A stretch of 64,000 nt of DNA from Bradyrhizobium manausense (lineage in GTDB: Bacteria; Pseudomonadota; Alphaproteobacteria; Rhizobiales; Xanthobacteraceae): the NCBI RefSeq assembly GCF_018129685.1, contig NZ_JAFCLG010000013.1, forward strand, positions 62,001-126,000. Reading direction: 5' to 3'. The notes under the pieces are model-generated. The model had not been told where the DNA came from, ran no database searches, and saw only the letters and a program-made list of their open reading frames with translations. Of the stretch, positions 24,264 through 32,798 are shown in pieces (position 1 is the first letter of the stretch; the number at the start of each line of letters is the position of its first letter). The position numbers and the translations under genes were made by a program.

Positions 24264-25109
24264 TTAGCGCTTCACCCTGTCATATTCATCCAGCAGGAAA
24301 TAAGTGTAGCTTCGAATGAGGTTGCAGAATAGCCGGGCCTCATGAGCGGACAGCTCAGCTTCAGGTGAGAGCGTAGCTCCGTGGCGTACGCCGCCGCCCG
24401 TCGGGGACGACAGATAGCCATGCAGCGTCGTCATCCAGTCGATCGCCTGTTCGGCAACTTGCCCCTTACGGTGACGCTTGAGTTCACCGGCAATCTTGTT
24501 GAAATACTTGCCTTGGATGGTCGTATCACCGATGGGCAGGCCTTGAAACACGGTGGAAACAGTTTCCAGCAGCCAGAGAATTTCCTGGACAGCCTGCCGA
24601 TCATTGCTGGCCGACAAGTAATCCTCGGACTGTTTCAATGACCGCTGAATGATTTCGTGCGCCTGTGCGTCAAGGGATGGCGGCAGCACATCAACCGCGA
24701 CCATCGGCTGTGCTTTCCTCGCGTGCAGGTGCGGTGGGGCGAGCTCGTAGCCGGCATTGTGCAAATTGAGGTAATGGTTGATCATCCCCGCATCAGGAAC
24801 CACGATGCCTTCATTGCGCCGAACGAGCGCCTGGCCGGCATCGTAAAAGGCCTCAATGAATAGTGGGCCATTTGAGCCTGCATCCCTCATGTATTCGCTA
24901 AGATCGCTTTCGGCCCAGTCCAGCGACGAGCTATCGTGATGCGGCCGTCCAGCCGCGTCCGCAAAATAGCGCTTGTAGTGTTCGATGATGGGCTTGCGGT
25001 TATCATAAGAGCCGGCGACACGTCGAATGAGCGTCGCAAATTCAGCAATGACGCCGCGGGCGATGGGCCCGGGCGATACCAAGCGCCAAGAAGGGTTGAA
25101 GTTCAGCAT
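24264..25109 (-). CDS. Abortive-infection-like protein (Abi_C-like end)
   Basis: The 281-residue protein is soluble and helical. Its C-terminus (GYLSSPTGGGVRHGATLSPE, then FCNLIRSYTYFLLDEY) resembles the end of Abi_C proteins, where a short Gly/Arg/His turn precedes two helices. The N-terminal 180 residues are unassigned. It converges with the XRE gene. The relation to phage defence is a family-level guess supported by position. Confidence 0.5.
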   Translation of the reverse strand: MLNFNPSWRLVSPGPIARGVIAEFATLIRRVAGSYDNRKPIIEHYKRYFADAAGRPHHDSSSLDWAESDLSEYMRDAGSNGPLFIEAFYDAGQALVRRNEGIVVPDAGMINHYLNLHNAGYELAPPHLHARKAQPMVAVDVLPPSLDAQAHEIIQRSLKQSEDYLSASNDRQAVQEILWLLETVSTVFQGLPIGDTTIQGKYFNKIAGELKRHRKGQVAEQAIDWMTTLHGYLSSPTGGGVRHGATLSPEAELSAHEARLFCNLIRSYTYFLLDEYDRVKR

Positions 25110-25229
25110 GTATCGTCTCCACGATTCCCGATTTTACGGGTAATCGTGAAATCGTGGAAGCGCTGACTCTGAACGCTCAGGCAACTTCCTTCTGTTTGGT
25201 ACTTGCTTCTAGCCCCCGCCAACCGATGC

Positions 25230-25572
25230 AGAGCGCAATCTCTACTCGGCGCGTATCGGAAACAACGTGTTCATCGGGCAGGTCATGACGAGCCCCCGCG
25301 CGTCCGCCTCGGAGATGCCGCGGCGGAGGCGCGCACAAAGATGGAGGTCTGGGACGTGATGCGCGTACGCCCATCATCACTATCAAATTCTCACCAAGCG
25401 CCCCGAGCGGATGGGTGAACTCGTGCGCGACGTCGAGATACTGCTCAACGTGTGGCTCGGAACGAGCGTCGAAAATGCCGACGTCGCGACCCGCATAGAC
25501 CTGTTGCGGTCCCGTGCCAGCGGCCATAAGCGTACAAAATCACGGCTCTCCTCAGGTGCTTCTCAAAGGTAA
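25230..25572 (+). pseudogene. Decayed DUF5131 (Gp37/Gp68) gene
   Basis: In one frame HHYQILTKRPERMGELVRD, WLGTSVENADVATRIDLLR and a stop at 25570 match the middle of the Gp37/Gp68 family. The preceding VWDVMR lies in another frame, so there is a frameshift near 25375. The three-Cys N-terminus and the C-terminal part are absent. It is a second, dead relative of the intact gene at 13124-13873. Confidence 0.65.
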
Positions 25573-26284
25573 TGTTCGGACTCATTGCTGATTGCGACCG
25601 CGATTCAATCGATAGGAATATATTCCATAATCTATATTATGCGAACAATATCAATAACTTGCTAGCACAGGCTCACCTTTGCGTGCAACGGGCTCTGTTG
25701 TCAGAGCCGAGGGAAAACCTTCTGTCTCACGTCTATTCACGGGCGTATTTCCGCCGGTTTTTCTTCTGTCGTAAGCGGCTGCGCTTCGATGCCATACCCG
25801 GCACTCGATTGAGCCTTAGAGTGCCCTCACGCCTAGCCGTGCGGCGGGTTCCCTTGCGCGCGACCAGGGCCATCAACGCGATTGGTGAGCATCGCACCTT
25901 CCCTGTGCGAGAGGCGGCCGTAGCGCGCGGCCATGCGGCTCTTCATCGGGAGACCAGTGCCTCGGAACATGCAGCTCGGGGCATGATGATGGCCCGAGCG
26001 CGATATGGAAATCGACGTGTTGCTCACTCAATAAGGTCCGGGTTGGAACCGTCACCAAACTCATCTCTCAGAATCGCGCACGAGGTTGTCGTCAGCTCTC
26101 AATTGTGCGCGGCGGCGGCAACGTATTCCTGGTGCAGGCAAAGATCTCGCCTGCAAGCCGAGAGCACAAAGCATCTGTTCCGTCATCGGTGCCTCGGGGG
26201 CGCACGCCGTTCGGACGCGCTGGCCGATGCAAACCGCTGTTTGCGCTTGCGGCTCCGGAGGCCAATTGGGTTCGCCCGCTTAAG
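25573..26284. other. Degenerate region without a supported gene
   Basis: A 275-codon frame on the plus strand (25572-26399) is open but Arg/Ala-rich and runs antisense through a real gene fragment, so it is not convincing. The short AT-rich stretch at 25610-25660 could hold promoter elements. I see no recognisable gene. Confidence 0.45.
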
Positions 26285-26576
26285 TGCCCATAACTTCGCC
26301 AGCCGCGCGCGGCTGCTGCGACGACAGCAAGGGTTGCCTTGGAGCCGTCAGCCTCACCCTTCTCAAAATCGCCCTCCGTTTGCGCCATCGAGTTTGTGAC
26401 GTGCGCGAAGCAGACGATCGAGTTGCCGCTCGTCGTGCCGAAAGCGTAGAGGGCCGCGGCTTCCATCTCCACGGCAAGCGCTCCCAGATCGCGCGCTCGC
26501 GCGATCGCCTCTTCGATCTCGCGATAGGGGGCATCCGTCGTCCAGGTCGAGCCGCGAGAGCGGAAATGATAAGCTG
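26285..26576 (-). pseudogene. Nucleoside phosphorylase, C-terminal fragment
   Basis: Reading leftward, WTTDAPYREIEEAIARARDL, then VEMEAAALYAFG and IVCFAHVTNSMAQ match the end of the PNP/UDP phosphorylase family. VEMEAAALY holds the residues that bind the ribose. The N-terminal two thirds are missing and the frame runs on into unrelated sequence after about 26285. Confidence 0.65.
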
Positions 26577-26684
26577 TTCAGTGTGACACCCTTCCTAGAA
26601 AAATGGCTCGTTCTGACAGCGGTCGCTTCATGCGCATCAGCCAGGGGCCGGAGCTGCTCGCTGCTGCAGCGCAGGGCTAAGGGA

Positions 26685-26698
26685 TTGATTTAGATCAA
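26685..26698. promoter_or_regulatory. FNR/FixK box
   Basis: TTGAT (26685-26689) and ATCAA (26694-26698) around TTAG match the FNR/FixK consensus perfectly. The centre lies about 65 bases before the GTG of the next gene, leaving room for a class II promoter that would be induced at low oxygen. Confidence 0.65.
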
Positions 26699-26756
26699 GG
26701 AGCCGGCGGCCGAGTGTCGTGTGCTGGTTACCAAATCGATAGCCAAAAGGTTCGTC

Positions 26757-27629
26757 GTGCCGCAGAATATCGACCCCCGTTTCACGGCTTCTCACGCGCA
26801 CCTGCCATGGTTCGTTGCAGGAGCGGAGCAGACCGACGTGCTGCTGGTCGTAACGGGAGTATTCCTGATACTGTTCGTCTTGACGGTTGGCGTTCTGATG
26901 TTGCGGCTGCATCACTTGCCGCATCACATCGCTGAGAAAGAGCAGAAGATCCAATTGCAGGTCGTTGCAGTCTTGGTACTTCTTGCGATGTTCACTCACG
27001 AAAACCTGTACTGGATCGCCGGATTGCTGTTGGCCATGATCGATCTTCCCGATTTCGCCGGTCTGCTAAACCGAATAGCGAGCTCGGTCGAGCGTATCGC
27101 TTGGAGCCCCGCGAAGCCTCCCACGGGGGGTCGCTGCGGTCGCACAGCGTACCGGTCCGCGCACTCGAGTTTGTATGCCCGTCTAGCCGCGGCATCGCCG
27201 TGCCCACTTGCAGCAAGTTTCGAGCCGCCACAATCCTACGCGATCCTCATGATCTTCATTCAGGTCGTGGCTGGCTTCCTGTCCGAAGTATTCCACCAAC
27301 GCTGCTGCCGCCAACGCCAGAACGACGATGGCCAGCACGCAGACATGACCCATTGCCGCGGCCATTGCTGGCGTCATCCCTGTCACCATGAAGCACCTCG
27401 CTTAGCCAATGCGTTGCCGCCGGCGCGGCAAGTGTTTCTCGATGCCGTCATCGAGATTTCGGGCCGCCCTGATAACGCCAAGCTGATCCTGCGTTCGAGT
27501 TTGGCACGGGCTGCAGGCGTGACGGCGTCCGGTCGTACGCGAACGCAGAATTCAAGTCGCCTTGTGAGCTACCGGTCCTGGCTTGTGCGCTCTGCCTGGC
27601 CTCATTCGGCCAATAGCTTTTGTCGGTGA
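26757..27629 (+). CDS. Membrane protein under FixK box, probably run-on
   Basis: GTG 26757 has AAAGG upstream. The first ~115 residues look genuine: AEQTDVLLVVTGVFLILFVL and VVAVLVLLAMFTHENLYWIA are membrane segments, with LHHLPHHIAEKEQKIQ between. After SVERIA (about 27105) the frame reads as Arg/Ser/Pro-rich sequence that overlaps real minus-strand genes, so the natural 3' end seems lost and the open frame to 27629 is accidental. Function is unknown. Confidence 0.5.
   Translation: MPQNIDPRFTASHAHLPWFVAGAEQTDVLLVVTGVFLILFVLTVGVLMLRLHHLPHHIAEKEQKIQLQVVAVLVLLAMFTHENLYWIAGLLLAMIDLPDFAGLLNRIASSVERIAWSPAKPPTGGRCGRTAYRSAHSSLYARLAAASPCPLAASFEPPQSYAILMIFIQVVAGFLSEVFHQRCCRQRQNDDGQHADMTHCRGHCWRHPCHHEAPRLANALPPARQVFLDAVIEISGRPDNAKLILRSSLARAAGVTASGRTRTQNSSRLVSYRSWLVRSAWPHSANSFCR
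27183..27389 (-). CDS. Small membrane protein
   Basis: The frame encodes MTPAMAAAMGHVCVLAIVVL followed by ALAAAALVEYF, a single membrane helix, then a polar tail that looks altered (RVGLWRLETCCKWARRCRG). GAGG lies six bases before ATG 27389. Similar short helix proteins occur in rhizobia. Overlap with the plus-strand run-on frame supports this one as the real gene. Confidence 0.5.
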   Translation of the reverse strand: MVTGMTPAMAAAMGHVCVLAIVVLALAAAALVEYFGQEASHDLNEDHEDRVGLWRLETCCKWARRCRG

Positions 27630-27708
27630 TCGTCGATCCGGCATATGCAGAAGCCGACGCCGCCATCAGCGGCAACAAGAGTGAAATCGTGAGAAGTTTT
27701 TTCGTCAT
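27448..27708 (-). CDS. Secreted small protein, ECF-sigma target
   Basis: The 86-residue precursor has a clear signal peptide (MTKKLLTISLLLPLMAASAS, cut after AYA), then a Ser/Asn/Gln-rich polar region. GGAG precedes the start. An ECF-type promoter (GTAACC-N16-CGAA) lies 54 bases upstream, so it is probably induced by the neighbouring sigma factor. Function is unknown; metal-stress periplasmic protein is a guess from the regulon. Confidence 0.65.
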   Translation of the reverse strand: MTKKLLTISLLLPLMAASASAYAGSTITDKSYWPNEARQSAQARTGSSQGDLNSAFAYDRTPSRLQPVPNSNAGSAWRYQGGPKSR

Positions 27709-27761
27709 GGTCCGGCTCCATCATTTCTTCGAAGCGCGTCATGTGCGCTTCTAATGATGAG

Positions 27762-27787
27762 TTCGGCGCAAAGTGTTTGCCGGTTAC
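27762..27787 (-). promoter_or_regulatory. ECF sigma promoter (GTAACC-N16-CGAA)
   Basis: On the minus strand GTAACC (27787-27782) is followed after exactly 16 bases by CGAA (27765-27762), 54 bases before the small secreted protein gene. The same motif and spacing precede the sigma gene itself. As I recall, Caulobacter sigma-F, also paired with a DUF1109 anti-sigma, uses this consensus. Confidence 0.65.
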
Positions 27788-27820
27788 AAGGTCACGCTGA
27801 CGTGACCGGGAAACGCACAT

Positions 27821-28462
27821 TCACCACCGCAATAGTCGTGGCCCCATTGCTGCGCCTGCTAAGGTGCAAAGCACAATCGTTCCGCCGTACCAGACCGCTA
27901 CGAAAGGCAGGGAATCGTCCGTGCAATGCAGCGCGTACGCCATCGCGCTCACGCCTCCTGCTACAAGTCCGGCGAAGGCACCCGTGCGAGCAAGGTTCGT
28001 AGGCGCCGCTTGTCGAACGGCCCAGATCGCGACGGCAAAAGGAACAATCGCGATGATCGGAATGGAAACAAGGCATTCGAGCCATTCGTCTCCGACGATC
28101 ATCTTGTTCCAGCGCGAGCTTGGCGCCAGCCCGAGGCTGATTGCTGCAAGCGCCACGATGACAAGAAACGGCACGGCAACGAGATACGATCGAGGTTTTC
28201 GTTCTCCGCCGGGACGCGCCAGCTTTGCAAGATAGACAAGCGCGAGGCTGGAGATCCCGACCGCGAATGAGACCTTTGCGACGACGAAACCCAATGCGCC
28301 GGACGTCATCATGTCCGGACGGGCGCCCAGCCCGAAGATCGTGATTCCCAAGGCCAGAATTGAACCGGCCCCAAGCGCGATCAGAAGCGTGCGAACCACC
28401 AAGCCGCGGTCGACCGGCTCAGGATTGGTACTCAGGAGGTCAACGAGATCGTCAGTCTTCAT
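27821..28462 (-). CDS. nrsF: NrsF-like anti-sigma factor (DUF1109)
   Basis: The 213-residue protein has six predicted membrane helices and the DUF1109 pattern. Cys130 (EWLECLVSIP) and Cys180 (ALHCTDDSLPFVAVWY) lie at nearly the same positions as the two periplasmic cysteines of Caulobacter NrsF that sense metal stress. It holds its sigma factor at the membrane until metals act on the cysteines. ATG 28462 overlaps the sigma stop by four bases; the frame open to 28606 is antisense-like. Confidence 0.85.
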   Translation of the reverse strand: MKTDDLVDLLSTNPEPVDRGLVVRTLLIALGAGSILALGITIFGLGARPDMMTSGALGFVVAKVSFAVGISSLALVYLAKLARPGGERKPRSYLVAVPFLVIVALAAISLGLAPSSRWNKMIVGDEWLECLVSIPIIAIVPFAVAIWAVRQAAPTNLARTGAFAGLVAGGVSAMAYALHCTDDSLPFVAVWYGGTIVLCTLAGAAMGPRLLRW

Positions 28463-29016
28463 GTCCGCGTTTCCCGGGCGATCAGGGTAGCCAGCGCTTT
28501 GAGCCCACGGTGGATATTCACTTTGACCCCCGGTTCGGAGATGCCGCATCGTACTGCCGCCTCCGCGACGCTCAAGCCGTCCAGCTTCACGGCCTCGATG
28601 GAACACCGCATGTTTTTCGGTAATCGCTGCATCAGCCTCCTAACGTCATATGTACTCTCCGCGACGACATTGTCGTCGTGCGCCATGGTCGTATCGGCCT
28701 CCTCGATCGGCACGTCGGTGCGCGACGTGCGGGTCCGCCGCAGGAAGTCGATCAACTTGTACCGCGCGATCGCATGTACCCACGGCGTCAGAGGTTCGGC
28801 GGGATCATACGTGTGCCGCTTGAAGTGGACGGCCAATACCGCCTCCTGAACGAGATCCTCCGCCTCTGCCGCACCCCTTCCCATCCTGGCGAGCTTGCCC
28901 TTGTAGTACGCCCGCAATCGGCTGCTCAATCGCTTGAGCAGCGTGCGGTGCGAGGCTGCGTCGCCTTCCAGGCTGGCAAGCATGAGCGCCTTGAGTTCGA
29001 TTTCATGGGTCGTCAT
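28459..29016 (-). CDS. sigF: ECF sigma factor, SigF-like
   Basis: The 185-residue protein has region 2 (AAEAEDLVQEAVLAVHFKRH and WVHAIARYKLIDFLRR) and region 4 (MRCSIEAVKLDGLSVAEAAV, then VNIHRGLKAL). It belongs to the ECF type encoded with DUF1109 anti-sigma factors, known in Caulobacter for response to chromate, cadmium and copper. The promoter at 29036-29061 suggests it activates its own operon. It may link this island to metal stress. Confidence 0.9.
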   Translation of the reverse strand: MTTHEIELKALMLASLEGDAASHRTLLKRLSSRLRAYYKGKLARMGRGAAEAEDLVQEAVLAVHFKRHTYDPAEPLTPWVHAIARYKLIDFLRRTRTSRTDVPIEEADTTMAHDDNVVAESTYDVRRLMQRLPKNMRCSIEAVKLDGLSVAEAAVRCGISEPGVKVNIHRGLKALATLIARETRT

Positions 29017-29031
29017 GCTTGCGTATCTCTA

Positions 29032-29556
29032 CTAGTTCGCTGGTCCGGTCGGTTTGGTTACAGCCGAAGGTGATAGGCCTCGAAAAAAGTCGGAAAGGCC
29101 CGCCGCATCGCTTCGGCTAGGCTTCAATCCGCTTTGTTTGCGGATCGCGCTTTTTCGCTCCTCGCATTCGTGCAGCAATTCGGGGCCGGCCCAGACTGCG
29201 GTTCCATCGTCATCCACGATGAGCGGCATGAACAAGTTCACCGTTTCGCTCAGCCGAACGACGCGGCGCAACGCGCTCTCGTTGTCCGGATGCGGCTCGC
29301 ATCGCAGGACCAGATCGCCGGATGGCCGGGAATCGACCAGCGATGCGGGACCGCCGGAATACAGCAGGGTCACGGGCCCGTACTCCGGCCGCTGCTTCCA
29401 GCGCCGCAACAGTTCCTGGCAGGTAAGCTCGACGGCACGCGGCACCGGCCTGAGGTCGCTTTCCCAATATTGAACTGCGCCGCGGCTCAGTCCCAGCATT
29501 TCTCCAGCCACGACCTGGTTGAGTCCCAACTTCTTCGCCACTTCTTGAAGTCCCAC
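29032..29556 (-). CDS. HTH protein, possible N-terminal frameshift
   Basis: The product (174 residues) has an XRE-like HTH at its start (KLGLNQVVAGEMLGLSRGAV, then QYWESD) and an unassigned C-terminal part. The frame starts at GTG 29556, but a better-looking N-terminus (MDQWDFKKWRR) lies from ATG 29564 in another frame and would join before LGLNQ after a one-base shift. Either the GTG is used or the gene carries a frameshift. The sigma promoter lies within its 3' end. Confidence 0.6.
   Translation of the reverse strand: MGLQEVAKKLGLNQVVAGEMLGLSRGAVQYWESDLRPVPRAVELTCQELLRRWKQRPEYGPVTLLYSGGPASLVDSRPSGDLVLRCEPHPDNESALRRVVRLSETVNLFMPLIVDDDGTAVWAGPELLHECEERKSAIRKQSGLKPSRSDAAGLSDFFRGLSPSAVTKPTGPAN
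29036..29061 (-). promoter_or_regulatory. ECF sigma promoter of the sigF-nrsF operon
   Basis: On the minus strand GTAACC (29061-29056), 16 bases, CGAA (29039-29036), 20 bases before the sigF start. It is identical in both elements and spacing to the site at 27762-27787, which argues for autoregulation. Confidence 0.7.
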
Positions 29557-29600
29557 TGGTCCATCACATCATCTTGACGCCGAGGAACGAAGGCGCTTCG

Positions 29601-32600
29601 TCATTCTGCTGCTTGCGAGCGGTCGAAATCGTTTGACGTCGTCCGCTCTTGGCTATTCCCGTTCTTTGGGACGGCCGAGCGCGGTTCGCGGGGCAACCGA
29701 AATCCCTTGATCAGTGCGTAAACCGCGGGGATCACGATGAGCGTCAGGACGGTCGATGAGATCATGCCGCCGATCATCGGCACGGCGATGCGCTGCATGA
29801 CTTCCGAGCCGGTGCCGGTGCTCCACAGGATCGGGATAAGGCCGGCCATGATCGCGACGACGGTCATCATCTTGGGTCGCACCCGTTCGACCGCGCCCAA
29901 CATGATCGCCTCGTTGAGGTCCGCTCGCGTGAAGGGCTTACCGTCAGCCGCCCTTTCGGCGTGAAGTTCCTTCATCGCCTGATCGAGGTAGATCAGCATG
30001 ATGACGCCGGTCTCCGCCGCGACGCCCGCCAGGGCGATGAAGCCTACGGCCACCGCGACCGACATGTTGAAACCAAGCCACCACATCAGCCACAGGCCGC
30101 CTACGAGGGCGAACGGCAGCGACAGCATCACGATTAGCGTCTCGGTCAGCCGGCGGAAGTTGAGATACAGCAGGAGGAAGATGATCAGCAGCGTGACAGG
30201 CACCACGATCTTCAGGCGGGCGGTAGCGCGTTCCAGATATTCGAACTGGCCGCTCCAGACGACGTAGTTTCCCGGCGGGAATTGCACGCTTGCCGCAACG
30301 GCGGCCTTGGCATCGGCGACGTAGCCGCCGAGATCGCGGTCGCGGATGTCGACGAAGATGTAGACCGCAAGCTGGCCGTTCTCGGTCCGGATCGACGTGG
30401 GACCGCGCGTGAGCTTGATCGCCGCGACCTCGCCAAGCGGGACCGTCCCCCCGTTCGGCATCGCGACCAGGACATCCCGGGAGATCGATTGCGGGTCGCT
30501 GCGCAGGTCGCGCGGATAGCGGAGGTTGACGCCGTAACGCTCGCGGCCTTCCACGGTGGTGGTGATCGTCTCTCCGCCGAGTGCCGACGAGACAGTGTCT
30601 TGCACGTCGCTGACCATCAGACCGTAACGGGCGAGCGCCTCACGATCCGGAACCACGTCGAGATAGTAGCCTCCGATGACCCGCTCCGCGTAGGCGCTCG
30701 ATGTGCCAGGCACGGCCTTCACGACGGTTTCAATCTGCCGCGCCAGCTTCTCCATTTCAATCAGGTCTTTTCCGAGGACCTTGATGCCGACCGGCGTCCG
30801 GATCCCGGTCGCGAGCATGTCGGTGCGGGCCTTGATCGGCATGGTCCATGCGTTGGAAACGCCGGGAAACTGAAGGGCCTTGTCCAGTTCGGCGATCAGG
30901 CCGTCGACAGTCAATCTGGCACGCCATTGCGCCTTGGGCTTAAGGTTGACGATCGTCTCGAACATCTCGGTCGGCGCCGGATCGGTCGCGGTCTCGGCGC
31001 GCCCCGCTTTGCCGTAGACGGACTCGACCTCCGGAAAGGTCTTGATGACCTTGTTCTGCGTCTGCAGGATTTCCGCCGCTTTGGTGACCGACAGGCCCGG
31101 CAGCGTCGTCGGCATGTACATCAGCGTGCCTTCGTTCAGGCTCGGCATGAACTCCGTTCCGAGTTGGCGGGCCGGCCATAGGCTGACAGCCAAGGCCGCA
31201 AGCGCCAGAAAGATCGTCAGCGTCTTGGCCTTCAGCACACCTCGGATCAGCGGCCGATAGACCCAGATCAGGAACCGATTGATCGGATTCTTGTGCTCCG
31301 GAATGATCTTGCCCCGCACGAACAGGACCATGAGCGCGGGAACCAGCGTGATCGACAGGATGGCGGCGGCGGCCATCGAGAACGTTTTTGTAAAGGCAAG
31401 CGGGCTGAATAGCCGGCCTTCCTGCGATTCCATCGTGAAGATCGGCAGGAACGACACCGTGATGATCAGCAAGCTGAAAAACAGCGCGGGGCCGACCTCG
31501 CTCGCCGCCTCGATCAAGACTTCGAGGCGCGGCTTGTCGGGCGGCGCGCGCTCAAGGTGCTTGTGAGCGTTCTCGATCATGACGATGGCGCCGTCGATCA
31601 TGGCGCCGATCGCGATGGCGATCCCGCCGAGGCTCATGATGTTCGACCCGATCCCCAGCACCTTCATCGCGCCGAACGCCATCAGGATTCCCACCGGCAA
31701 CATGACAATCGCAACCAGCGCGCTGCGGACATGCAGCAGGAAGACGATGCAGACGAGAGCAACGACGATGCTTTCTTCCGTGAGCGTCCGCTTCAGCGTC
31801 TCGATCGCATCGTGGATCAGGTTCGAGCGGTCGTAGACCGGGATGATTTCGACGCCTTTTGGCAATGCCGACGCCATGTCGGAAAGCCGCGCCTTCACAT
31901 TGTCGATAACGTCGAGCGCATTCTGGCCGAAGCGTTGCAGGGCAATTCCGCTGGCGACCTCGCCTTCCCCGTTGAGTTCGGTGATGCCCCGGCGTTCGTC
32001 CGGACCTAGCTCGATCCGCGCCACGTCCTTCAGCAGGACCGGCGTTCCCTTGTCGACCTTGAGCACGATGCTCGACAGGTCGGAGACGCTTTTGACGTAT
32101 CCCCTGCCCCGCACGACGAATTCGAACTCCGAAAGCTCGACGGTACGGCCGCCGACATCCATGTTGCTGCCCCGGACGGCATCGCGGACTTTCGCCAGCG
32201 GAATGCCGAGCGACCTCAACCGGTTCGGATCCACAACGATGTTGTATTGCCTGACGAAGCCGCCGACGCTCGCGACTTCGGCAACGCCCTCGGCCTTGGA
32301 AATTCCGTATCGGATGGTCCAGTCCTGGATCGATCGCAGATCGGCCAGCGATTTATCCTTGGACTGCAGCGCGTACTGATAGACCCAGCCGACGCCCGTC
32401 GCATCGGGCCCCAACGTCGGTGTCACGCCGGCAGGCAATTTGCGCGCAGCGGCGTTGAGGTATTCCAGCACACGCGAACGAGCCCAGTAAATGTCGGTGC
32501 CGTCTTCGAAGATGATGTAGACGAACGAGACACCGAAGAAGGAGAAGCCGCGCACCACCTTCGACTTCGGCACCGTCAGCATCGCGGTCGTCAACGGATA

Positions 32601-32798
32601 GGTGACCTGGTCCTCGATGACCTGGGGGGCCTGGCCCTTGTAGTCGGTATAGACGATGACCTGGGTGTCGGAGAGGTCGGGAATCGCGTCAAGCGCCGAA
32701 TGCTGCAGGGCATATACGCCCGCCGCCACGGCGAAGATCGCGCCGATCATCACCAGCATCAGGTTTCTCGCCGACCAATCGATGAGCCGCGCGATCAT
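29601..32798 (-). CDS. cusA: CusA/CzcA heavy-metal RND pump
   Basis: This 1065-residue inner-membrane protein is the proton-driven pump of a tripartite efflux system. It shows the RND pattern of twelve helices with two large periplasmic loops: N-terminal LVMIGAIFAVAAGVYAL, HMMF-type segments (AIDGAIVMIENAHKHLE in a near form, GGIAIAIGAMIDGAIVMIEN) and a second helix bundle after about 860. CusA exports Cu(I)/Ag(I); close relatives move Co, Zn or Cd. The gene overlaps cusB by four bases. The neighbourhood favours copper. Confidence 0.9.
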   Translation of the reverse strand: MIARLIDWSARNLMLVMIGAIFAVAAGVYALQHSALDAIPDLSDTQVIVYTDYKGQAPQVIEDQVTYPLTTAMLTVPKSKVVRGFSFFGVSFVYIIFEDGTDIYWARSRVLEYLNAAARKLPAGVTPTLGPDATGVGWVYQYALQSKDKSLADLRSIQDWTIRYGISKAEGVAEVASVGGFVRQYNIVVDPNRLRSLGIPLAKVRDAVRGSNMDVGGRTVELSEFEFVVRGRGYVKSVSDLSSIVLKVDKGTPVLLKDVARIELGPDERRGITELNGEGEVASGIALQRFGQNALDVIDNVKARLSDMASALPKGVEIIPVYDRSNLIHDAIETLKRTLTEESIVVALVCIVFLLHVRSALVAIVMLPVGILMAFGAMKVLGIGSNIMSLGGIAIAIGAMIDGAIVMIENAHKHLERAPPDKPRLEVLIEAASEVGPALFFSLLIITVSFLPIFTMESQEGRLFSPLAFTKTFSMAAAAILSITLVPALMVLFVRGKIIPEHKNPINRFLIWVYRPLIRGVLKAKTLTIFLALAALAVSLWPARQLGTEFMPSLNEGTLMYMPTTLPGLSVTKAAEILQTQNKVIKTFPEVESVYGKAGRAETATDPAPTEMFETIVNLKPKAQWRARLTVDGLIAELDKALQFPGVSNAWTMPIKARTDMLATGIRTPVGIKVLGKDLIEMEKLARQIETVVKAVPGTSSAYAERVIGGYYLDVVPDREALARYGLMVSDVQDTVSSALGGETITTTVEGRERYGVNLRYPRDLRSDPQSISRDVLVAMPNGGTVPLGEVAAIKLTRGPTSIRTENGQLAVYIFVDIRDRDLGGYVADAKAAVAASVQFPPGNYVVWSGQFEYLERATARLKIVVPVTLLIIFLLLYLNFRRLTETLIVMLSLPFALVGGLWLMWWLGFNMSVAVAVGFIALAGVAAETGVIMLIYLDQAMKELHAERAADGKPFTRADLNEAIMLGAVERVRPKMMTVVAIMAGLIPILWSTGTGSEVMQRIAVPMIGGMISSTVLTLIVIPAVYALIKGFRLPREPRSAVPKNGNSQERTTSNDFDRSQAAE

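Noticed and set aside
25572..26399. 275-codon plus-strand frame in the degenerate region
   Set aside because: Arg/Ala/Ser-rich, no ribosome site, and it crosses a recognisable minus-strand nucleoside phosphorylase fragment.
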